In this document: positions 17,302-26,973 of the stretch, one piece after another
How positions within the stretch are numbered: position 1 is the first letter of the stretch
How the letters are laid out: the number at the start of each line of letters is the position of its first letter
Source of the DNA: Psychroflexus tropicus DSM 15496
GTDB lineage: Bacteria; Bacteroidota; Bacteroidia; Flavobacteriales; Flavobacteriaceae
Reading direction: 5' to 3'
Assembly: GCF_000378765.1 (NCBI RefSeq)
Contig: NZ_KB905345.1
Span: forward strand, 242,459-306,458
Length of the DNA stretch: 64,000 nucleotides
Translations under genes and position numbers: made by a program
Notes under the pieces: model-generated
What the model saw: the letters and a program-made list of their open reading frames with translations, nothing else
Databases searched by the model: none
Told to the model about the DNA's origin: nothing

Positions 17302-18456
17302 TTATTGTTTAGATGCTTTTTTGGAACCTTCATAAATTTGATAGTTTAAAAGTCTGGACTCGAGCTTAGCATTATAAAGCTTTATTTTTCGGGAGGGCCT
17401 TAAACCAACGTGCTTAATGGCTTCAAGATCTGCTACGATAAACCAGGCCGAACTTCCAGGGTAATTCTGCTTCAAAGTGTCACCTATTTTGGAATAAAAT
17501 TTAGGGACATCTACATCAAGTCTTACTCCATATGGCGGATTGAACACCATATGCAAATGACGCTCTGAGGTCTTATGACTTTCAAAAAAATCCTGTCGCC
17601 TTACTTCGATAAAGTCAGATAAGTTTGCGTTTTCAATGTTTTGAATAGATTTTTCTACTGCAGAAGGTGCTTTATCATAACCTAAAATATTGAAGCTGAA
17701 GGATTTTACCTTTTTTAAAGTCGAATCTTTAATGATCTCAAAAAGATTTTCATCAAAATCTTCCCATTTTTGAAATGCAAAATGATCTCGGTTAATGTTT
17801 GGCGGGATATTACAAGCTATCATAGCTGCTTCAATTAGCAATGTTCCACTTCCACACATGGGATCTAAAAAATCGCATTGTCCAGCCCAGCCCGATTTCA
17901 AAAGTAAACCGGCTGCAAGTACCTCATTGATTGGTGCAATATTAGTTGCTGTTTTGTATCCGCGTTTAAAAAGAGGATCTCCAGAAGTGTTAAGACTTAT
18001 TTCACAATTTTCACGGTCGATATGAACACTCACCTGAACATCTGGACGCTCCGTATCTATGCTTGGTCTAAATTCAAATTTATCTCGAAACCGATCTACA
18101 ATAGCATCTTTGGTTCTAAAAACGACGTATCTGGAATGAGTGAAAATTTCAGAATTAACAGTCGACTCTACTGCAAAAGTTCCATTTTTATCGATAAGGT
18201 TTTCCCAAGCAAATGCATTTATTTTTTTGTAAAAATCATCTTCATTATAAATCTTAAAACTAAATAGGGGTTTCAAAATACTAATAGCAGTTCTCAAGCT
18301 TAGGTTGGCTTTATACATAAAGCCAAGATCTCCTACAAAAGAAACATGTCTTACCCCTTTTTGGATATCCATTGCACCAAGCTGTCTCAGTTCCTTAGCA
18401 AGTTCATCTTCAAATTCATAAAGACACTTTGCTATCATTTTGAAATTATTTTCCAT
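17302..18456 (-). CDS. THUMP-domain class I RNA methyltransferase (RlmL/YpsC-like)
   Basis: A 384-residue RNA methyltransferase. The N-terminal region (about 45-155) has the THUMP fold pattern and the C-terminal part is a Rossmann methyltransferase with LDPMCGSGTLLIEAAMIA for SAM binding near residue 197 and NPPYGVRL for target-amine binding near residue 309. It corresponds to the N2-guanine methyltransferase half of RlmL without the RlmK part. The exact target (23S G2445 in E. coli) is inferred. The promoter element is back to back with that of the ZIP gene. Confidence 0.9.
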   Translation of the reverse strand: MENNFKMIAKCLYEFEDELAKELRQLGAMDIQKGVRHVSFVGDLGFMYKANLSLRTAISILKPLFSFKIYNEDDFYKKINAFAWENLIDKNGTFAVESTVNSEIFTHSRYVVFRTKDAIVDRFRDKFEFRPSIDTERPDVQVSVHIDRENCEISLNTSGDPLFKRGYKTATNIAPINEVLAAGLLLKSGWAGQCDFLDPMCGSGTLLIEAAMIACNIPPNINRDHFAFQKWEDFDENLFEIIKDSTLKKVKSFSFNILGYDKAPSAVEKSIQNIENANLSDFIEVRRQDFFESHKTSERHLHMVFNPPYGVRLDVDVPKFYSKIGDTLKQNYPGSSAWFIVADLEAIKHVGLRPSRKIKLYNAKLESRLLNYQIYEGSKKASKQ

Positions 18457-18476
18457 GAAGAAGATATTTTGGAGGG

Positions 18477-18484
18477 CAAAAATA
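18477..18484 (-). promoter_or_regulatory. -7 element TATTTTTG for the THUMP methyltransferase
   Basis: Exact minus-strand TAnnTTTG match, 20 bases before the start at 18456. It lies only three bases from a plus-strand element. Confidence 0.5.
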
Positions 18485-18487
18485 CAC

Positions 18488-18495
18488 TAATTTTG
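18488..18495 (+). promoter_or_regulatory. -7 element TAATTTTG for the ZIP transporter gene
   Basis: Exact plus-strand TAnnTTTG match with a TTG at 18469-18471 as a possible -33 element (16-base gap). The gene starts 55 bases downstream. Confidence 0.45.
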
Positions 18496-18550
18496 CACCC
18501 TAATTTTTACAAGCAGGCTTTAAATCATAAGAATTGAATAAATTCCACGT

Positions 18551-19216
18551 ATGAATATACTTTTACCAGTCCTGGCAGTTCTTATCGGGTTTGGCATCTC
18601 TTATTTTGTATATAAGAAATCTGTCACGATCAATCTGCTTTTAGCATTCAGCGGCTCTTTTTTATTATCTGTGACTGTTTTGGAATTCCTTCCTGCGATT
18701 TACAACACAGGAACAGCCTCAATAGGAATATTCATTTTAGGCGGTATTTTACTTCAAATTATTTTAGAATATTTGTCTGGAGGTGCAGAGCATGGTCATT
18801 TTCATCTTTCCAAGAAAGACACCAATTTCCCCTATGTACTTTTCATGAGTCTTTGTATACATGCTTTTCTCGAAGGTATTCCTATAGACAGCAACCATCA
18901 CCTGTTGTACGCGGTGATTGTTCATAAAGTTCCAATAGCAATCATCATTGCCTCTTTTCTTTTCAATACTAGATTATCAAAGACTAAAATTATTGTGTTT
19001 CTGATCATATTTGGCTTGATGACCCCTTTAGGTAGTTATATTCAGTCCAATACAAAAGTTTTAGACCCCATTGTAATTTATCTTGATGCTATTGTAATTG
19101 GTATTTTTCTTCATGTCTCCACGACAATACTTTTTGAATCCTCCAAAGATCACAAATTCAATATTTACAAATTTGGGGTTATACTTCTGGGAATTCTTCT
19201 GGCGCTGGTTCTTTAA
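18551..19216 (+). CDS. ZIP family metal transporter
   Basis: A 221-residue inner-membrane protein with about eight hydrophobic segments. A histidine-containing loop (EHGHFHLSKKD, near residue 80) lies between helices 3 and 4, and the metal-site helices show HAFLEGIP and HKVPIAIIIASFL, the ZIP pattern. It probably imports zinc or another divalent metal, but the ion cannot be told from sequence. Monocistronic, between a divergent RNA methyltransferase and lpdA. Confidence 0.88.
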   Translation: MNILLPVLAVLIGFGISYFVYKKSVTINLLLAFSGSFLLSVTVLEFLPAIYNTGTASIGIFILGGILLQIILEYLSGGAEHGHFHLSKKDTNFPYVLFMSLCIHAFLEGIPIDSNHHLLYAVIVHKVPIAIIIASFLFNTRLSKTKIIVFLIIFGLMTPLGSYIQSNTKVLDPIVIYLDAIVIGIFLHVSTTILFESSKDHKFNIYKFGVILLGILLALVL

Positions 19217-19297
19217 ATAAGACTTCAACTTTTAAGTGCAGAATTTGTTGAATATTCTTAATTTAGCGGTTTTAAAAATCTTAGCAAACAAAATGTT

Positions 19298-20689
19298 ATG
19301 AGCAAATACGATATTATAGTTTTAGGTAGTGGACCAGGTGGTTATGTAGCAGCGATTAGAGCATCTCAATTGGGTTTTAAAACAGCCGTTATAGAGAAAG
19401 AGAGCTTAGGTGGTGTCTGCCTAAATTGGGGATGTATCCCTACAAAAGCTTTATTAAAAAGTGCCCAGGTTTTTGAATACCTAAATCACGCTGAAGATTA
19501 TGGCTTGAGCGTCAAAAATCCGGACAAAGACTTTACTAAGGTCGTAAAACGTAGTAGAAGTATTGCAGAAGGAATGAGTAAAGGTGTTCAGTTCCTTATG
19601 AAAAAGAACAAGATTGATGTGATCATGGGTCATGGAACCTTAAAAAAAGGAAAAAAGATTTCTGTAAAAGATGATAAGGGCAAGACCACTGACTATGAAG
19701 CAGATCATGTAATTATAGCTACAGGAGCACATTCTAGAGAACTTCCTAATTTACCACAGGATGGAAAAAAAGTCATTGGTTACAGAAAAGCGATGACTTT
19801 AGATAAGCAGCCAGAATCCATGATAGTTGTAGGATCTGGAGCTATCGGCTCAGAATTTGCAAGCTTTTACAACGATATGGGTACCAAAGTGACTTTAGTC
19901 GAATTCCAACCCAACATAGTACCGGTAGAGGATGAAGAAGTTTCAAAGCAATTTGAAAAAATTTACAAAAAGAAAGGCATTAAGGTAATGACCAATTCTT
20001 CAGTAGAAAGTGTTGATACTTCAGGAAAGAAAGTGAAGGCCAAAGTAAAAACTAAAAAAGGAGAAGAGACCTTAGAAGCCGATATCGTATTATCAGCAGT
20101 AGGAATTAAAACACATATTGAAAACATTGGTTTAGAAGAAGTTGGTATTAAAACCGATAAAGATAAAATCACAGTGAACGATTATTACCAAACCAACGTT
20201 CCTGGATACTATGCTATTGGTGATGTAACACCAGGTCCAGCGCTCGCTCACGTCGCCTCTGCTGAAGGTATTTTATGTGTTGAAAAGATTGCTGGTGAAA
20301 AGGTTGAAGCTTTAGATTATAGTAATATTCCAGGTTGTACCTATTCCAATCCAGAAATTGCTAGCGTTGGAATGACAGAAAAGCAAGCTAAAGAAGCTGG
20401 ATACGACATCAAAGTTGGTAAATTTCCTTTTTCTGCTTCTGGTAAAGCCAGTGCTTCTGGTGCTAAAGATGGTTTTGTGAAAGTTATTTTTGATGCAAAA
20501 TATGGAGAGTGGCTAGGTTGCCACATGATTGGTGCTGGAGTAACAGATATGATTGCAGAAGCCGTTTTAGGAAGGAAACTAGAAACTACGGGGCATGAAG
20601 TCTTAAAGACCGTTCACCCTCACCCTACCATGAGTGAGGCTGTAATGGAAGCTACTGCAGATGCTTACGATGAAGTGATTCATTTATAA
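19298..20689 (+). CDS. lpdA: Dihydrolipoyl dehydrogenase
   Basis: FAD- and NAD-dependent E3 component of 2-oxoacid dehydrogenase complexes; it reoxidises dihydrolipoamide. 463 residues, normal length. Visible: FAD-binding GSGPGGYVAAIRA at the N-terminus, redox-active pair in GGVCLNWGCIPTKAL (near 38-48), NAD-binding GSGAIGSEFASFYNDMG, the second FAD motif YYAIGDVTPGPALAHVA, and the catalytic HPHPTMSEA near the C-terminus. No E1/E2 genes are adjacent. A terminator follows. Confidence 0.97.
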   Translation: MSKYDIIVLGSGPGGYVAAIRASQLGFKTAVIEKESLGGVCLNWGCIPTKALLKSAQVFEYLNHAEDYGLSVKNPDKDFTKVVKRSRSIAEGMSKGVQFLMKKNKIDVIMGHGTLKKGKKISVKDDKGKTTDYEADHVIIATGAHSRELPNLPQDGKKVIGYRKAMTLDKQPESMIVVGSGAIGSEFASFYNDMGTKVTLVEFQPNIVPVEDEEVSKQFEKIYKKKGIKVMTNSSVESVDTSGKKVKAKVKTKKGEETLEADIVLSAVGIKTHIENIGLEEVGIKTDKDKITVNDYYQTNVPGYYAIGDVTPGPALAHVASAEGILCVEKIAGEKVEALDYSNIPGCTYSNPEIASVGMTEKQAKEAGYDIKVGKFPFSASGKASASGAKDGFVKVIFDAKYGEWLGCHMIGAGVTDMIAEAVLGRKLETTGHEVLKTVHPHPTMSEAVMEATADAYDEVIHL

Positions 20690-20712
20690 TAAAAGACATT
20701 AGTTTAAATTTG

Positions 20713-20746
20713 AAGCTTCTGGAATTAATTTCAGAAGCTTTTTTTA
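20713..20746 (+). terminator. Terminator of lpdA
   Basis: Perfect 9-bp stem AAGCTTCTG/CAGAAGCTT followed by a T-run, 24 bases after the lpdA stop codon. Confidence 0.88.
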
Positions 20747-20755
20747 ATTTTAAAT

Positions 20756-21550
20756 ATGAGGAAGGAAATCACAAGTACATCTAATTCGCTAATTAAACAT
20801 ATTATTCAGCTCCAGAAAAAATCTAAAGTTAGAAGGACTGAAAAAGAGTTTATAATTGAGGGGGCACAGGAGCTACAATTAGCTCTAAAATCTGGATATA
20901 GCATAAAACAAGTACTGGTCTGTTTCAAAATTTTTGATTTCGAAATTTCACTAGAAGAAATAGGTTGCGAAATAATTGAGATTTCTAAGGAAGTATTTGA
21001 AAAATTAGCCTACCGCTCCACTACCGGCGGAATAGTAGGAATAGCCGAGGCTCTAAAACTAAACTTGAATGAATTAAAGTTTAACACGTCTACTCCATTA
21101 GTTGTCGTTGCGGAAGCTCCAGAAAAACCTGGAAATATTGGGGCTCTGCTAAGAACCTGTGATGCAGCACAAGCCGATGCATTTATACTTGCCGATCCAA
21201 AAACAGACCTTTACAATCCAAACATCATACGATCCAGCGTTGGAACTGTATTTACAAATCAGGTCGCTATAGGATCCACCTCCGAAATCATAGACTACTT
21301 AAGGAAAATGAACATTCAGATTTATGCTGCTGCTCTTCAAAATTCTACCTCATACCTCGAAGAAGATTTTAAAAACGCCACAGCTATAGTGTTGGGAACA
21401 GAGCATGAAGGCTTAACCGAAGATTGGAGAACTCACGCCGATAAAATTATAAAAATACCTATGCAAGGAAAAGTTGACTCACTCAATGTTTCAGTGTCGG
21501 CAGCAATTCTTATTTTTGAAGCTAAGCGACAACGCTATAATTTACAATGA
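20756..21550 (+). CDS. TrmH-family (SpoU) RNA 2'-O-methyltransferase
   Basis: A 264-residue SPOUT-class RNA methyltransferase. The N-terminal substrate-binding region (KKSKVRRTEKEFIIEGAQEL) is followed by the knotted SPOUT domain with motif 1 in PEKPGNIGALLRTCDAAQAD, NPNIIRSSVGTVF, motif 2 in LGTEHEGLTEDW and motif 3 in IPMQGKVDSLNVSVSAAIL. The target nucleotide (tRNA or 23S rRNA) is not predictable. The start lies right after the lpdA terminator, and the M23 peptidase gene follows 22 bases later. Confidence 0.93.
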   Translation: MRKEITSTSNSLIKHIIQLQKKSKVRRTEKEFIIEGAQELQLALKSGYSIKQVLVCFKIFDFEISLEEIGCEIIEISKEVFEKLAYRSTTGGIVGIAEALKLNLNELKFNTSTPLVVVAEAPEKPGNIGALLRTCDAAQADAFILADPKTDLYNPNIIRSSVGTVFTNQVAIGSTSEIIDYLRKMNIQIYAAALQNSTSYLEEDFKNATAIVLGTEHEGLTEDWRTHADKIIKIPMQGKVDSLNVSVSAAILIFEAKRQRYNLQ

Positions 21551-21572
21551 TAATTTTCAATACTAGTCCCAC

Positions 21573-23279
21573 ATGCGCATAGTTTTCTTCCTCCTGATTT
21601 TACTGACTGGCTTTACATCCCAAAAAATTAATGCTCAGGAAGCTTTACCTAAAGACTATTTTGAAAAACCTCTGGATATCCCTCTATTATTATCTGGTAC
21701 CTTTGGAGAATTAAGATCCAATCATTTTCATGCTGGTATAGATATAAAAACAAAAGGAGTGACTGGCCTATCAGTCTCGGCCTCTGCAAAAGGTTATGTA
21801 GGTAGAATTAAAATTCAACACGGGGGCTATGGTAAAGCGTTATATGTTTTCCACCCCAACGGTTATCAAACAGTTTATGCCCACTTAAGTGGATTTTCAC
21901 CACAAATTGAAGAATACATAAAAAAGGCCCAGTATGAAAAGGAATCCTATGAGATTGAATTATTCCCTACCGCCTCAGAGTTAAAGGTAAAACAGGGCGA
22001 AGTTATAGGTTATAGTGGGAATTCTGGCTCAAGCGGAGGACCTCACCTTCATTTTGAAATTAGAGATTACAACTCTAGACCTATGAATCCATTCCTTTTT
22101 GGGTTTGAAGAAATAAAAGATTCTAAATCTCCTCAAATCTTTGCTTTACATGCTTACCCCCTTAGTAAAGAAGCTCACATCAATGGAAGCACAGAACGTA
22201 CACAGTTAAAATTAATTCGACGTAACGATGGTAGTTATAAAACGGAGTCTATTAAAGCCTTTGGAGATATTGGGTTCGGGATAGATGCTTATGATGTTTT
22301 GGATTTAACCTATAACAAAAACGGGATCTACTCTGCAAAAACTTCATTAAATGGCTCACCTGTATTCGAAAGCAGATTTGATAAATTTTCGTTTTATGAA
22401 ACTCGATATATTAATCGATTTATTGATTTTGGGTACTATAAGGAGAACAGAAGAAAAATTCATAAACTATTCGTACAGCCTAATAATGACTTAAGCATAT
22501 ATTCTAATATTCTAAATAATGGCATCATAACCATAAATAGACATAATGAAGATAAAAACTTCGAAATTTTAGTTTCAGATTTTAAAGGAAATACGCAACT
22601 GATTTCTATTCCTATCACTTCGGAATATAAAGATGATCTAAATATTGAAGAAAAAGCAGAAACAGCCTATTTCGCAAAGGCTAATTCAGCAAGTAGTTTT
22701 GAAGGCGATAAAATAGATCTCTATATTCCCAAAGGGGCCCTCTATGAAGATACTTTTCTTGATATTAAGTTTGAAGGATTAAAAATCGACTTACACGAAG
22801 AAACCACGCCACTTCATAAATCTGTGACGATCGGGTTTGATGTAAAAGAGTTTTCTCCCGAAGATCAATCCAAATTGTATGTGGGGAGGGTGACATCCTG
22901 GGGGAGTCATTATTACGTGTCTACCTACAGAAAAAAAGACAGGTTAACCACCAAAACCAATCAATTTGGAACCTACAAATTATTTGAGGACAACACTCCT
23001 CCATCCATCAAACCTATGAATTTTAAGGATAAACAGTGGATGTCCAATTTTAGGTATATGAAACTTGAAATTGAAGATTTAGACTCAGGGATCGAAAGCT
23101 ATAGAGCCACTGTAAATGGAGAGTTTATTCTTATGGAATACGATTATAAAACAAATACACTTACACATGATTTCAACGATGATAAAATTAGAGATACTAA
23201 AAATGATTTAAAAGTCGTTGTTACGGATAAAGTAGGAAATACTGCTATATTTGAAGCAAAGTTTTATAGAAAAAACTAA
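21573..23279 (+). CDS. M23 family metallopeptidase, exported
   Basis: A 568-residue protein with a signal peptide (residues 1-21, FFLLILLTGFTSQKINAQ). The peptidase domain is near the N-terminus (about 35-175): zinc ligands in NHFHAGIDIKT and HLHFEIRD, with the family loop GNSGSSGGPHLHF. This is a LytM-type peptidoglycan endopeptidase. The long C-terminal region (about 200-568) is beta-rich, with Ig-like or carboxypeptidase-regulatory-like segments, and probably mediates localisation. It is followed 11 bases later by a TonB-dependent receptor gene, suggesting an envelope operon. Confidence 0.92.
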   Translation: MRIVFFLLILLTGFTSQKINAQEALPKDYFEKPLDIPLLLSGTFGELRSNHFHAGIDIKTKGVTGLSVSASAKGYVGRIKIQHGGYGKALYVFHPNGYQTVYAHLSGFSPQIEEYIKKAQYEKESYEIELFPTASELKVKQGEVIGYSGNSGSSGGPHLHFEIRDYNSRPMNPFLFGFEEIKDSKSPQIFALHAYPLSKEAHINGSTERTQLKLIRRNDGSYKTESIKAFGDIGFGIDAYDVLDLTYNKNGIYSAKTSLNGSPVFESRFDKFSFYETRYINRFIDFGYYKENRRKIHKLFVQPNNDLSIYSNILNNGIITINRHNEDKNFEILVSDFKGNTQLISIPITSEYKDDLNIEEKAETAYFAKANSASSFEGDKIDLYIPKGALYEDTFLDIKFEGLKIDLHEETTPLHKSVTIGFDVKEFSPEDQSKLYVGRVTSWGSHYYVSTYRKKDRLTTKTNQFGTYKLFEDNTPPSIKPMNFKDKQWMSNFRYMKLEIEDLDSGIESYRATVNGEFILMEYDYKTNTLTHDFNDDKIRDTKNDLKVVVTDKVGNTAIFEAKFYRKN

Positions 23280-23290
23280 TCCAATTCAAT

Positions 23291-25747
23291 TTGAAACACC
23301 TTTTTATATTTGTTCTTCTTGGTCTATTTCAAGGTATCCATGCGCAAACTGCAACTGTTCAGGGATTAATTTTTGATGAAAATAACAACATCGTAGCCTT
23401 TGCTAACGTCAGCAGCGATTCAGGAGGTACAGTTACCAATTCAAATGGGTTTTATCGACTTTCTATTCCAGCCAATACTGATGTAAAACTTAAAATTAGC
23501 TATGTAGGTTTTCAACCTATAACTTTAACCTTAAAGCTTAAGCCAAAACAGGTTGAAGAACTCAATTTTGTTTTGAAAACTAACGTTGAACAAATAGGAG
23601 AAGTAGTTTTACGAAATGAAGGTAGAGCAAGAATTGAAGGGGTAACCACATTAGATCCAGAAACCGTAAGGAAAATACCAGGAGCCAATGCAGGTGTAGA
23701 AAACTTATTGAAAACCCTACCTGGAGTAAATTCCAATAACGAATTGAGTACTCAATATTCAGTCCGCGGAGGTAATTTTGATGAAAATCTGGTATACGTA
23801 AACGATATTGAAATTTACAGACCTTTCTTAATAAGAAGTGGTCAGCAGGAAGGCTTGAGCTTTGTGAATACAGATTTGGTGAGAAATGTTGAGTTTTCTT
23901 CAGGGGGATTCAAAGCTAGGTATGGAGATAAAATGTCTTCTGTATTGGATATTGAATACAGAAGGCCTGTAAGTTTTGGAGGAAGTTTTGAAGCTAGTTT
24001 TTTAGGCGGGAGCGCTTCGGTTGAGGGGGTTTCAAAAGATAAAAAGCTTTCGGCAATAGTTGGACTAAGGTATCGAGACAATTCATTGTTTGTAAACTCT
24101 AAAGATATTGAAGCTAACTTTAGACCAAGGTTTGCGGATATCCAAACCTTCTTAACCTACCAATTTAGCTCAAAATTTGAACTTAGCTTTTTAGGTAATA
24201 TCGCCGTGAATACATACAATTATGAGCCCTTCACAAGGCAAACTAATTTTGGCACCATAGATGACCCGCAAGCTTTACTCGTTTTTTACGAAGGTGAAGA
24301 AGAGGACGTTTATGAAACCTATTTTGGAGCTTTTAAGGCGACTTACAAGCCAAATGATAATTATACTGGAAAACTTATTGCCTCTGCTTATCACACTAAA
24401 GAGCAAGAACATTTTGACATTCTAGCCAACTACAGACTAGGAAGTGTAAGTACTGACTTTGGAGACGGCAATTTAGGAGAAGTGGATTTCACTGAAGGTG
24501 CAGGATCTCAGTTTACTCATGCCAGAAATAATCTTGATGCTTTAATTTTTAACGTACAGCATTTAGCTTCGCATAAACTGGATGGACACCTAATAGAATA
24601 TGGAGCCCGCTATTCTCATGAAGATATTCGTGATCGCCTTCAGGAATATGAAGTCATAGACTCTGCTGGATTTAGCATTCGACCGCCTCTCCCAGATTTT
24701 AACAATGATCAACCATACAATCCCTTTGATGCGGCCATTGAACCATTTATAAGTATCAGGGCTTTAAACTCAACCAAAATAGATCGTCTCACCGCCTTCT
24801 TACAATGGAGCTACAGGACAAGCCTTGGAAATTCAAAATTATGGATGAATGCAGGTGTGAGAACTCAAGCCTGGAGAGTTTCTGGAGAAAATATAGAATC
24901 TAATACTCAACAGGTTGTAAGTCCACGAGCACAAATATCATTAAAACCAGATTGGGAAAAAGATATGCTTTTTAGGTTATCTGGTGGTTTTTATCACCAA
25001 CCCCCATTTTATAGAGAACTTAGGGATTCTACTGGAACCGTCATCCCAACCGTAAAAGCTCAGGAATCTATTCATCTGGTTGCAGGAAATGATTACAGCT
25101 TTCAGCTATGGGACAGGCCTTTTAAACTGGTCACTGAAGCATACTACAAACAACTCAACGACGTCAATCCTTACACTATCGAAAACGTAAGGATTCGTTA
25201 TAGAGCTAGAAATGATGCAGAAGCTTATGCTTATGGGCTAGATATGAGGTTGAATGGAGAGTTTGTTCCGGGGACAGAAAGTTGGTTTAGTTTTGGCTAT
25301 CTCAAGACTGAAGAACGGCAAGGAGACAGGGAATTCATTTCAAGACCTACAGATCAGCGTTTAAAATTTGCTGCTTTATTTCAAGATTATGTTCCCAATT
25401 TTCCAAAAATGAAATTGTATTTAAATCTGGTTTATAACACAGGTTTACCTGGAGGTTCTCCTCAGTTTGAGGATCCTTATGATTTTCAGAATCGACTTCC
25501 AGATTACCAACGGGTAGATGTAGGCTTTTTCTATGCTTTAAAAGAACCGAATGACAACTTCAAAAAGAATCACTGGCTCAATATATTTGAAAATGTAGAT
25601 GTAGGATTCGAGGTGTTTAATATGTTTGACCGATTGAATTCAATCACCAACACTTTTGTAAGAGATGCCTCTTCTAGAAATCAATTTGCGATTCCCAATT
25701 TTTTGAGTCCACGAGTTTTTAATTTAAAACTTTCAGCTCGCTTTTGA
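23291..25747 (+). CDS. TonB-dependent receptor with carboxypeptidase-like regulatory domain
   Basis: An 818-residue outer-membrane receptor starting with TTG (the only start that keeps the signal peptide KHLFIFVLLGLFQGIHAQ). Residues 20-98 form a carboxypeptidase-D regulatory-like domain (TATVQGLIFDENNNIVAFAN, ISYVGFQPITL), then a plug domain (KIPGANAGVENLLKTLPGVN, QYSVRGGNFDENLVYVNDIE) and a 22-strand-type barrel ending in an aromatic-terminated strand (VFNLKLSARF). No SusD partner is adjacent, so it is not a SusCD pair; substrate unknown. Its 3' end overlaps the convergent cysteine desulfurase gene by 15 bases. Confidence 0.93.
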   Translation: MKHLFIFVLLGLFQGIHAQTATVQGLIFDENNNIVAFANVSSDSGGTVTNSNGFYRLSIPANTDVKLKISYVGFQPITLTLKLKPKQVEELNFVLKTNVEQIGEVVLRNEGRARIEGVTTLDPETVRKIPGANAGVENLLKTLPGVNSNNELSTQYSVRGGNFDENLVYVNDIEIYRPFLIRSGQQEGLSFVNTDLVRNVEFSSGGFKARYGDKMSSVLDIEYRRPVSFGGSFEASFLGGSASVEGVSKDKKLSAIVGLRYRDNSLFVNSKDIEANFRPRFADIQTFLTYQFSSKFELSFLGNIAVNTYNYEPFTRQTNFGTIDDPQALLVFYEGEEEDVYETYFGAFKATYKPNDNYTGKLIASAYHTKEQEHFDILANYRLGSVSTDFGDGNLGEVDFTEGAGSQFTHARNNLDALIFNVQHLASHKLDGHLIEYGARYSHEDIRDRLQEYEVIDSAGFSIRPPLPDFNNDQPYNPFDAAIEPFISIRALNSTKIDRLTAFLQWSYRTSLGNSKLWMNAGVRTQAWRVSGENIESNTQQVVSPRAQISLKPDWEKDMLFRLSGGFYHQPPFYRELRDSTGTVIPTVKAQESIHLVAGNDYSFQLWDRPFKLVTEAYYKQLNDVNPYTIENVRIRYRARNDAEAYAYGLDMRLNGEFVPGTESWFSFGYLKTEERQGDREFISRPTDQRLKFAALFQDYVPNFPKMKLYLNLVYNTGLPGGSPQFEDPYDFQNRLPDYQRVDVGFFYALKEPNDNFKKNHWLNIFENVDVGFEVFNMFDRLNSITNTFVRDASSRNQFAIPNFLSPRVFNLKLSARF

Positions 25748-26890
25748 AAAGACAATGCTCTTCAATGTTGAAACAACATAATCTAATTCTGCTTGGGTTG
25801 TGAATTTTGAGAAAGAAAAACGAATACCAGGATAATCCAATTCTTCACCATAAACTTCATTGAGCACAAAAGAACCTAACTGAGCTCCACTTTGACATGC
25901 GCTACCTTTGGAGCAGGCGATTCCTTTAAGGTCTAATTGAAACAACATCATATCAGATTCTGAAGCAGACAAAGGAATGCTTACATTCACTAAGGTGTAA
26001 GTGCTTTTATCTAAGTCTCCAGAAAGTCCATTAAATCTTACTCCAGGAATCTCTTTTTCTAGCGAGTTAATAAAATGAGATTTTAAAGACCTAATATAGT
26101 TGGAGTCTTTGTTTAAATTTTCGTAGGCAATTTCCATGGCTTTTTGAAGTCCAATAATATTATGCACACTTTCGGTTCCAGCGCGTAGCTCTCGTTCCTG
26201 TGACCCACCGTGAATCATAGGTTTGAGTTGACCTCTGTTTTTAACGTATAAGAAACCCACTCCCTTAGGACCATGAAATTTATGAGCACTCACAGCAACG
26301 AAGTCAATTGGCAACTTCGATAGGTCAAGGTGATAATGCCCAACAGATTGTACAGTATCACTGTGCAGGTAAGCTTCATAGTCTTGGCATAAGGCAGAGA
26401 CAGATTCGAGGTCTAAGATATTACCTATCTCATTATTGATATGCATTAAGGAAACTAGCGTTTTTTCCTGGGGCTGTTCTGCTAAAAGTTTTTCAAGGTG
26501 TTTAAGATCTACAGCCCCATCTTCATCTAAATTTACAAACTGAAGTTTTATTTTATGTTCAGCCTCTAGAAATTCAACACAATTTAAAACGGCATGATGC
26601 TCAATTTTAGAAGAAATAATTCTCGTTACACCAAGATCTCTCACAGCGCAGGAGATAGCCATATTGTCTGCCTCGGTCCCACCAGAAGTAAAAACTATAT
26701 TTGCTGATTGAACGTTTAATAATGAAGCTATTGACTTCCTAGCAAATTCAACCGCCGCTTTTGCTTTTCTCCCAAACGCATGGGTAGAAGAAGGATTACC
26801 AAAATTGGATTTCATGCTTTCATTAATGGCAGCAACTACTGCATCATCGATTTGAGTCGTAGCGGCGTTATCTAAATAAACTGAATTCAT
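25733..26890 (-). CDS. Cysteine desulfurase family protein (NifS/IscS-like)
   Basis: A 385-residue PLP enzyme that releases sulfur from cysteine for Fe-S clusters or tRNA thiolation. Visible: N-terminal YLDNAATTQIDDAV, FTSGGTEADNMAIS, HSDTVQSVGH, the PLP lysine in SAHKFHGPKGVGFLYVK near residue 200, and a catalytic cysteine loop CSKGSACQSGAQLGS near residue 328. The active-site loop is of the group I type. No isc/suf gene is adjacent, so its sulfur acceptor is unknown; it could serve tRNA modification. Confidence 0.92.
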   Translation of the reverse strand: MNSVYLDNAATTQIDDAVVAAINESMKSNFGNPSSTHAFGRKAKAAVEFARKSIASLLNVQSANIVFTSGGTEADNMAISCAVRDLGVTRIISSKIEHHAVLNCVEFLEAEHKIKLQFVNLDEDGAVDLKHLEKLLAEQPQEKTLVSLMHINNEIGNILDLESVSALCQDYEAYLHSDTVQSVGHYHLDLSKLPIDFVAVSAHKFHGPKGVGFLYVKNRGQLKPMIHGGSQERELRAGTESVHNIIGLQKAMEIAYENLNKDSNYIRSLKSHFINSLEKEIPGVRFNGLSGDLDKSTYTLVNVSIPLSASESDMMLFQLDLKGIACSKGSACQSGAQLGSFVLNEVYGEELDYPGIRFSFSKFTTQAELDYVVSTLKSIVFSKAS

Positions 26891-26908
26891 CGCTTAAATT
26901 TTCTAATA

Positions 26909-26916
26909 CAAAATTA
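26909..26916 (-). promoter_or_regulatory. -7 element TAATTTTG for the cysteine desulfurase
   Basis: Exact minus-strand TAnnTTTG match, 18 bases before the start at 26890. Confidence 0.45.
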
Positions 26917-26928
26917 CTTCAAATTAAA

Positions 26929-26956
26929 TTGAAATCAGCTAAGTGTTATATCTTTG
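26929..26956 (+). promoter_or_regulatory. Full -33/-7 promoter (TTG-N17-TATCTTTG) for the TSP3-repeat lipoprotein
   Basis: TTG at 26929-26931 and TATCTTTG at 26949-26956 are separated by 17 bases, one of the best promoter matches in the window. It ends 17 bases before the ATG at 26974 and argues against starting at the ATG at 26929. Confidence 0.6.
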
Positions 26957-26973
26957 AAGATAGATTTAAGACT

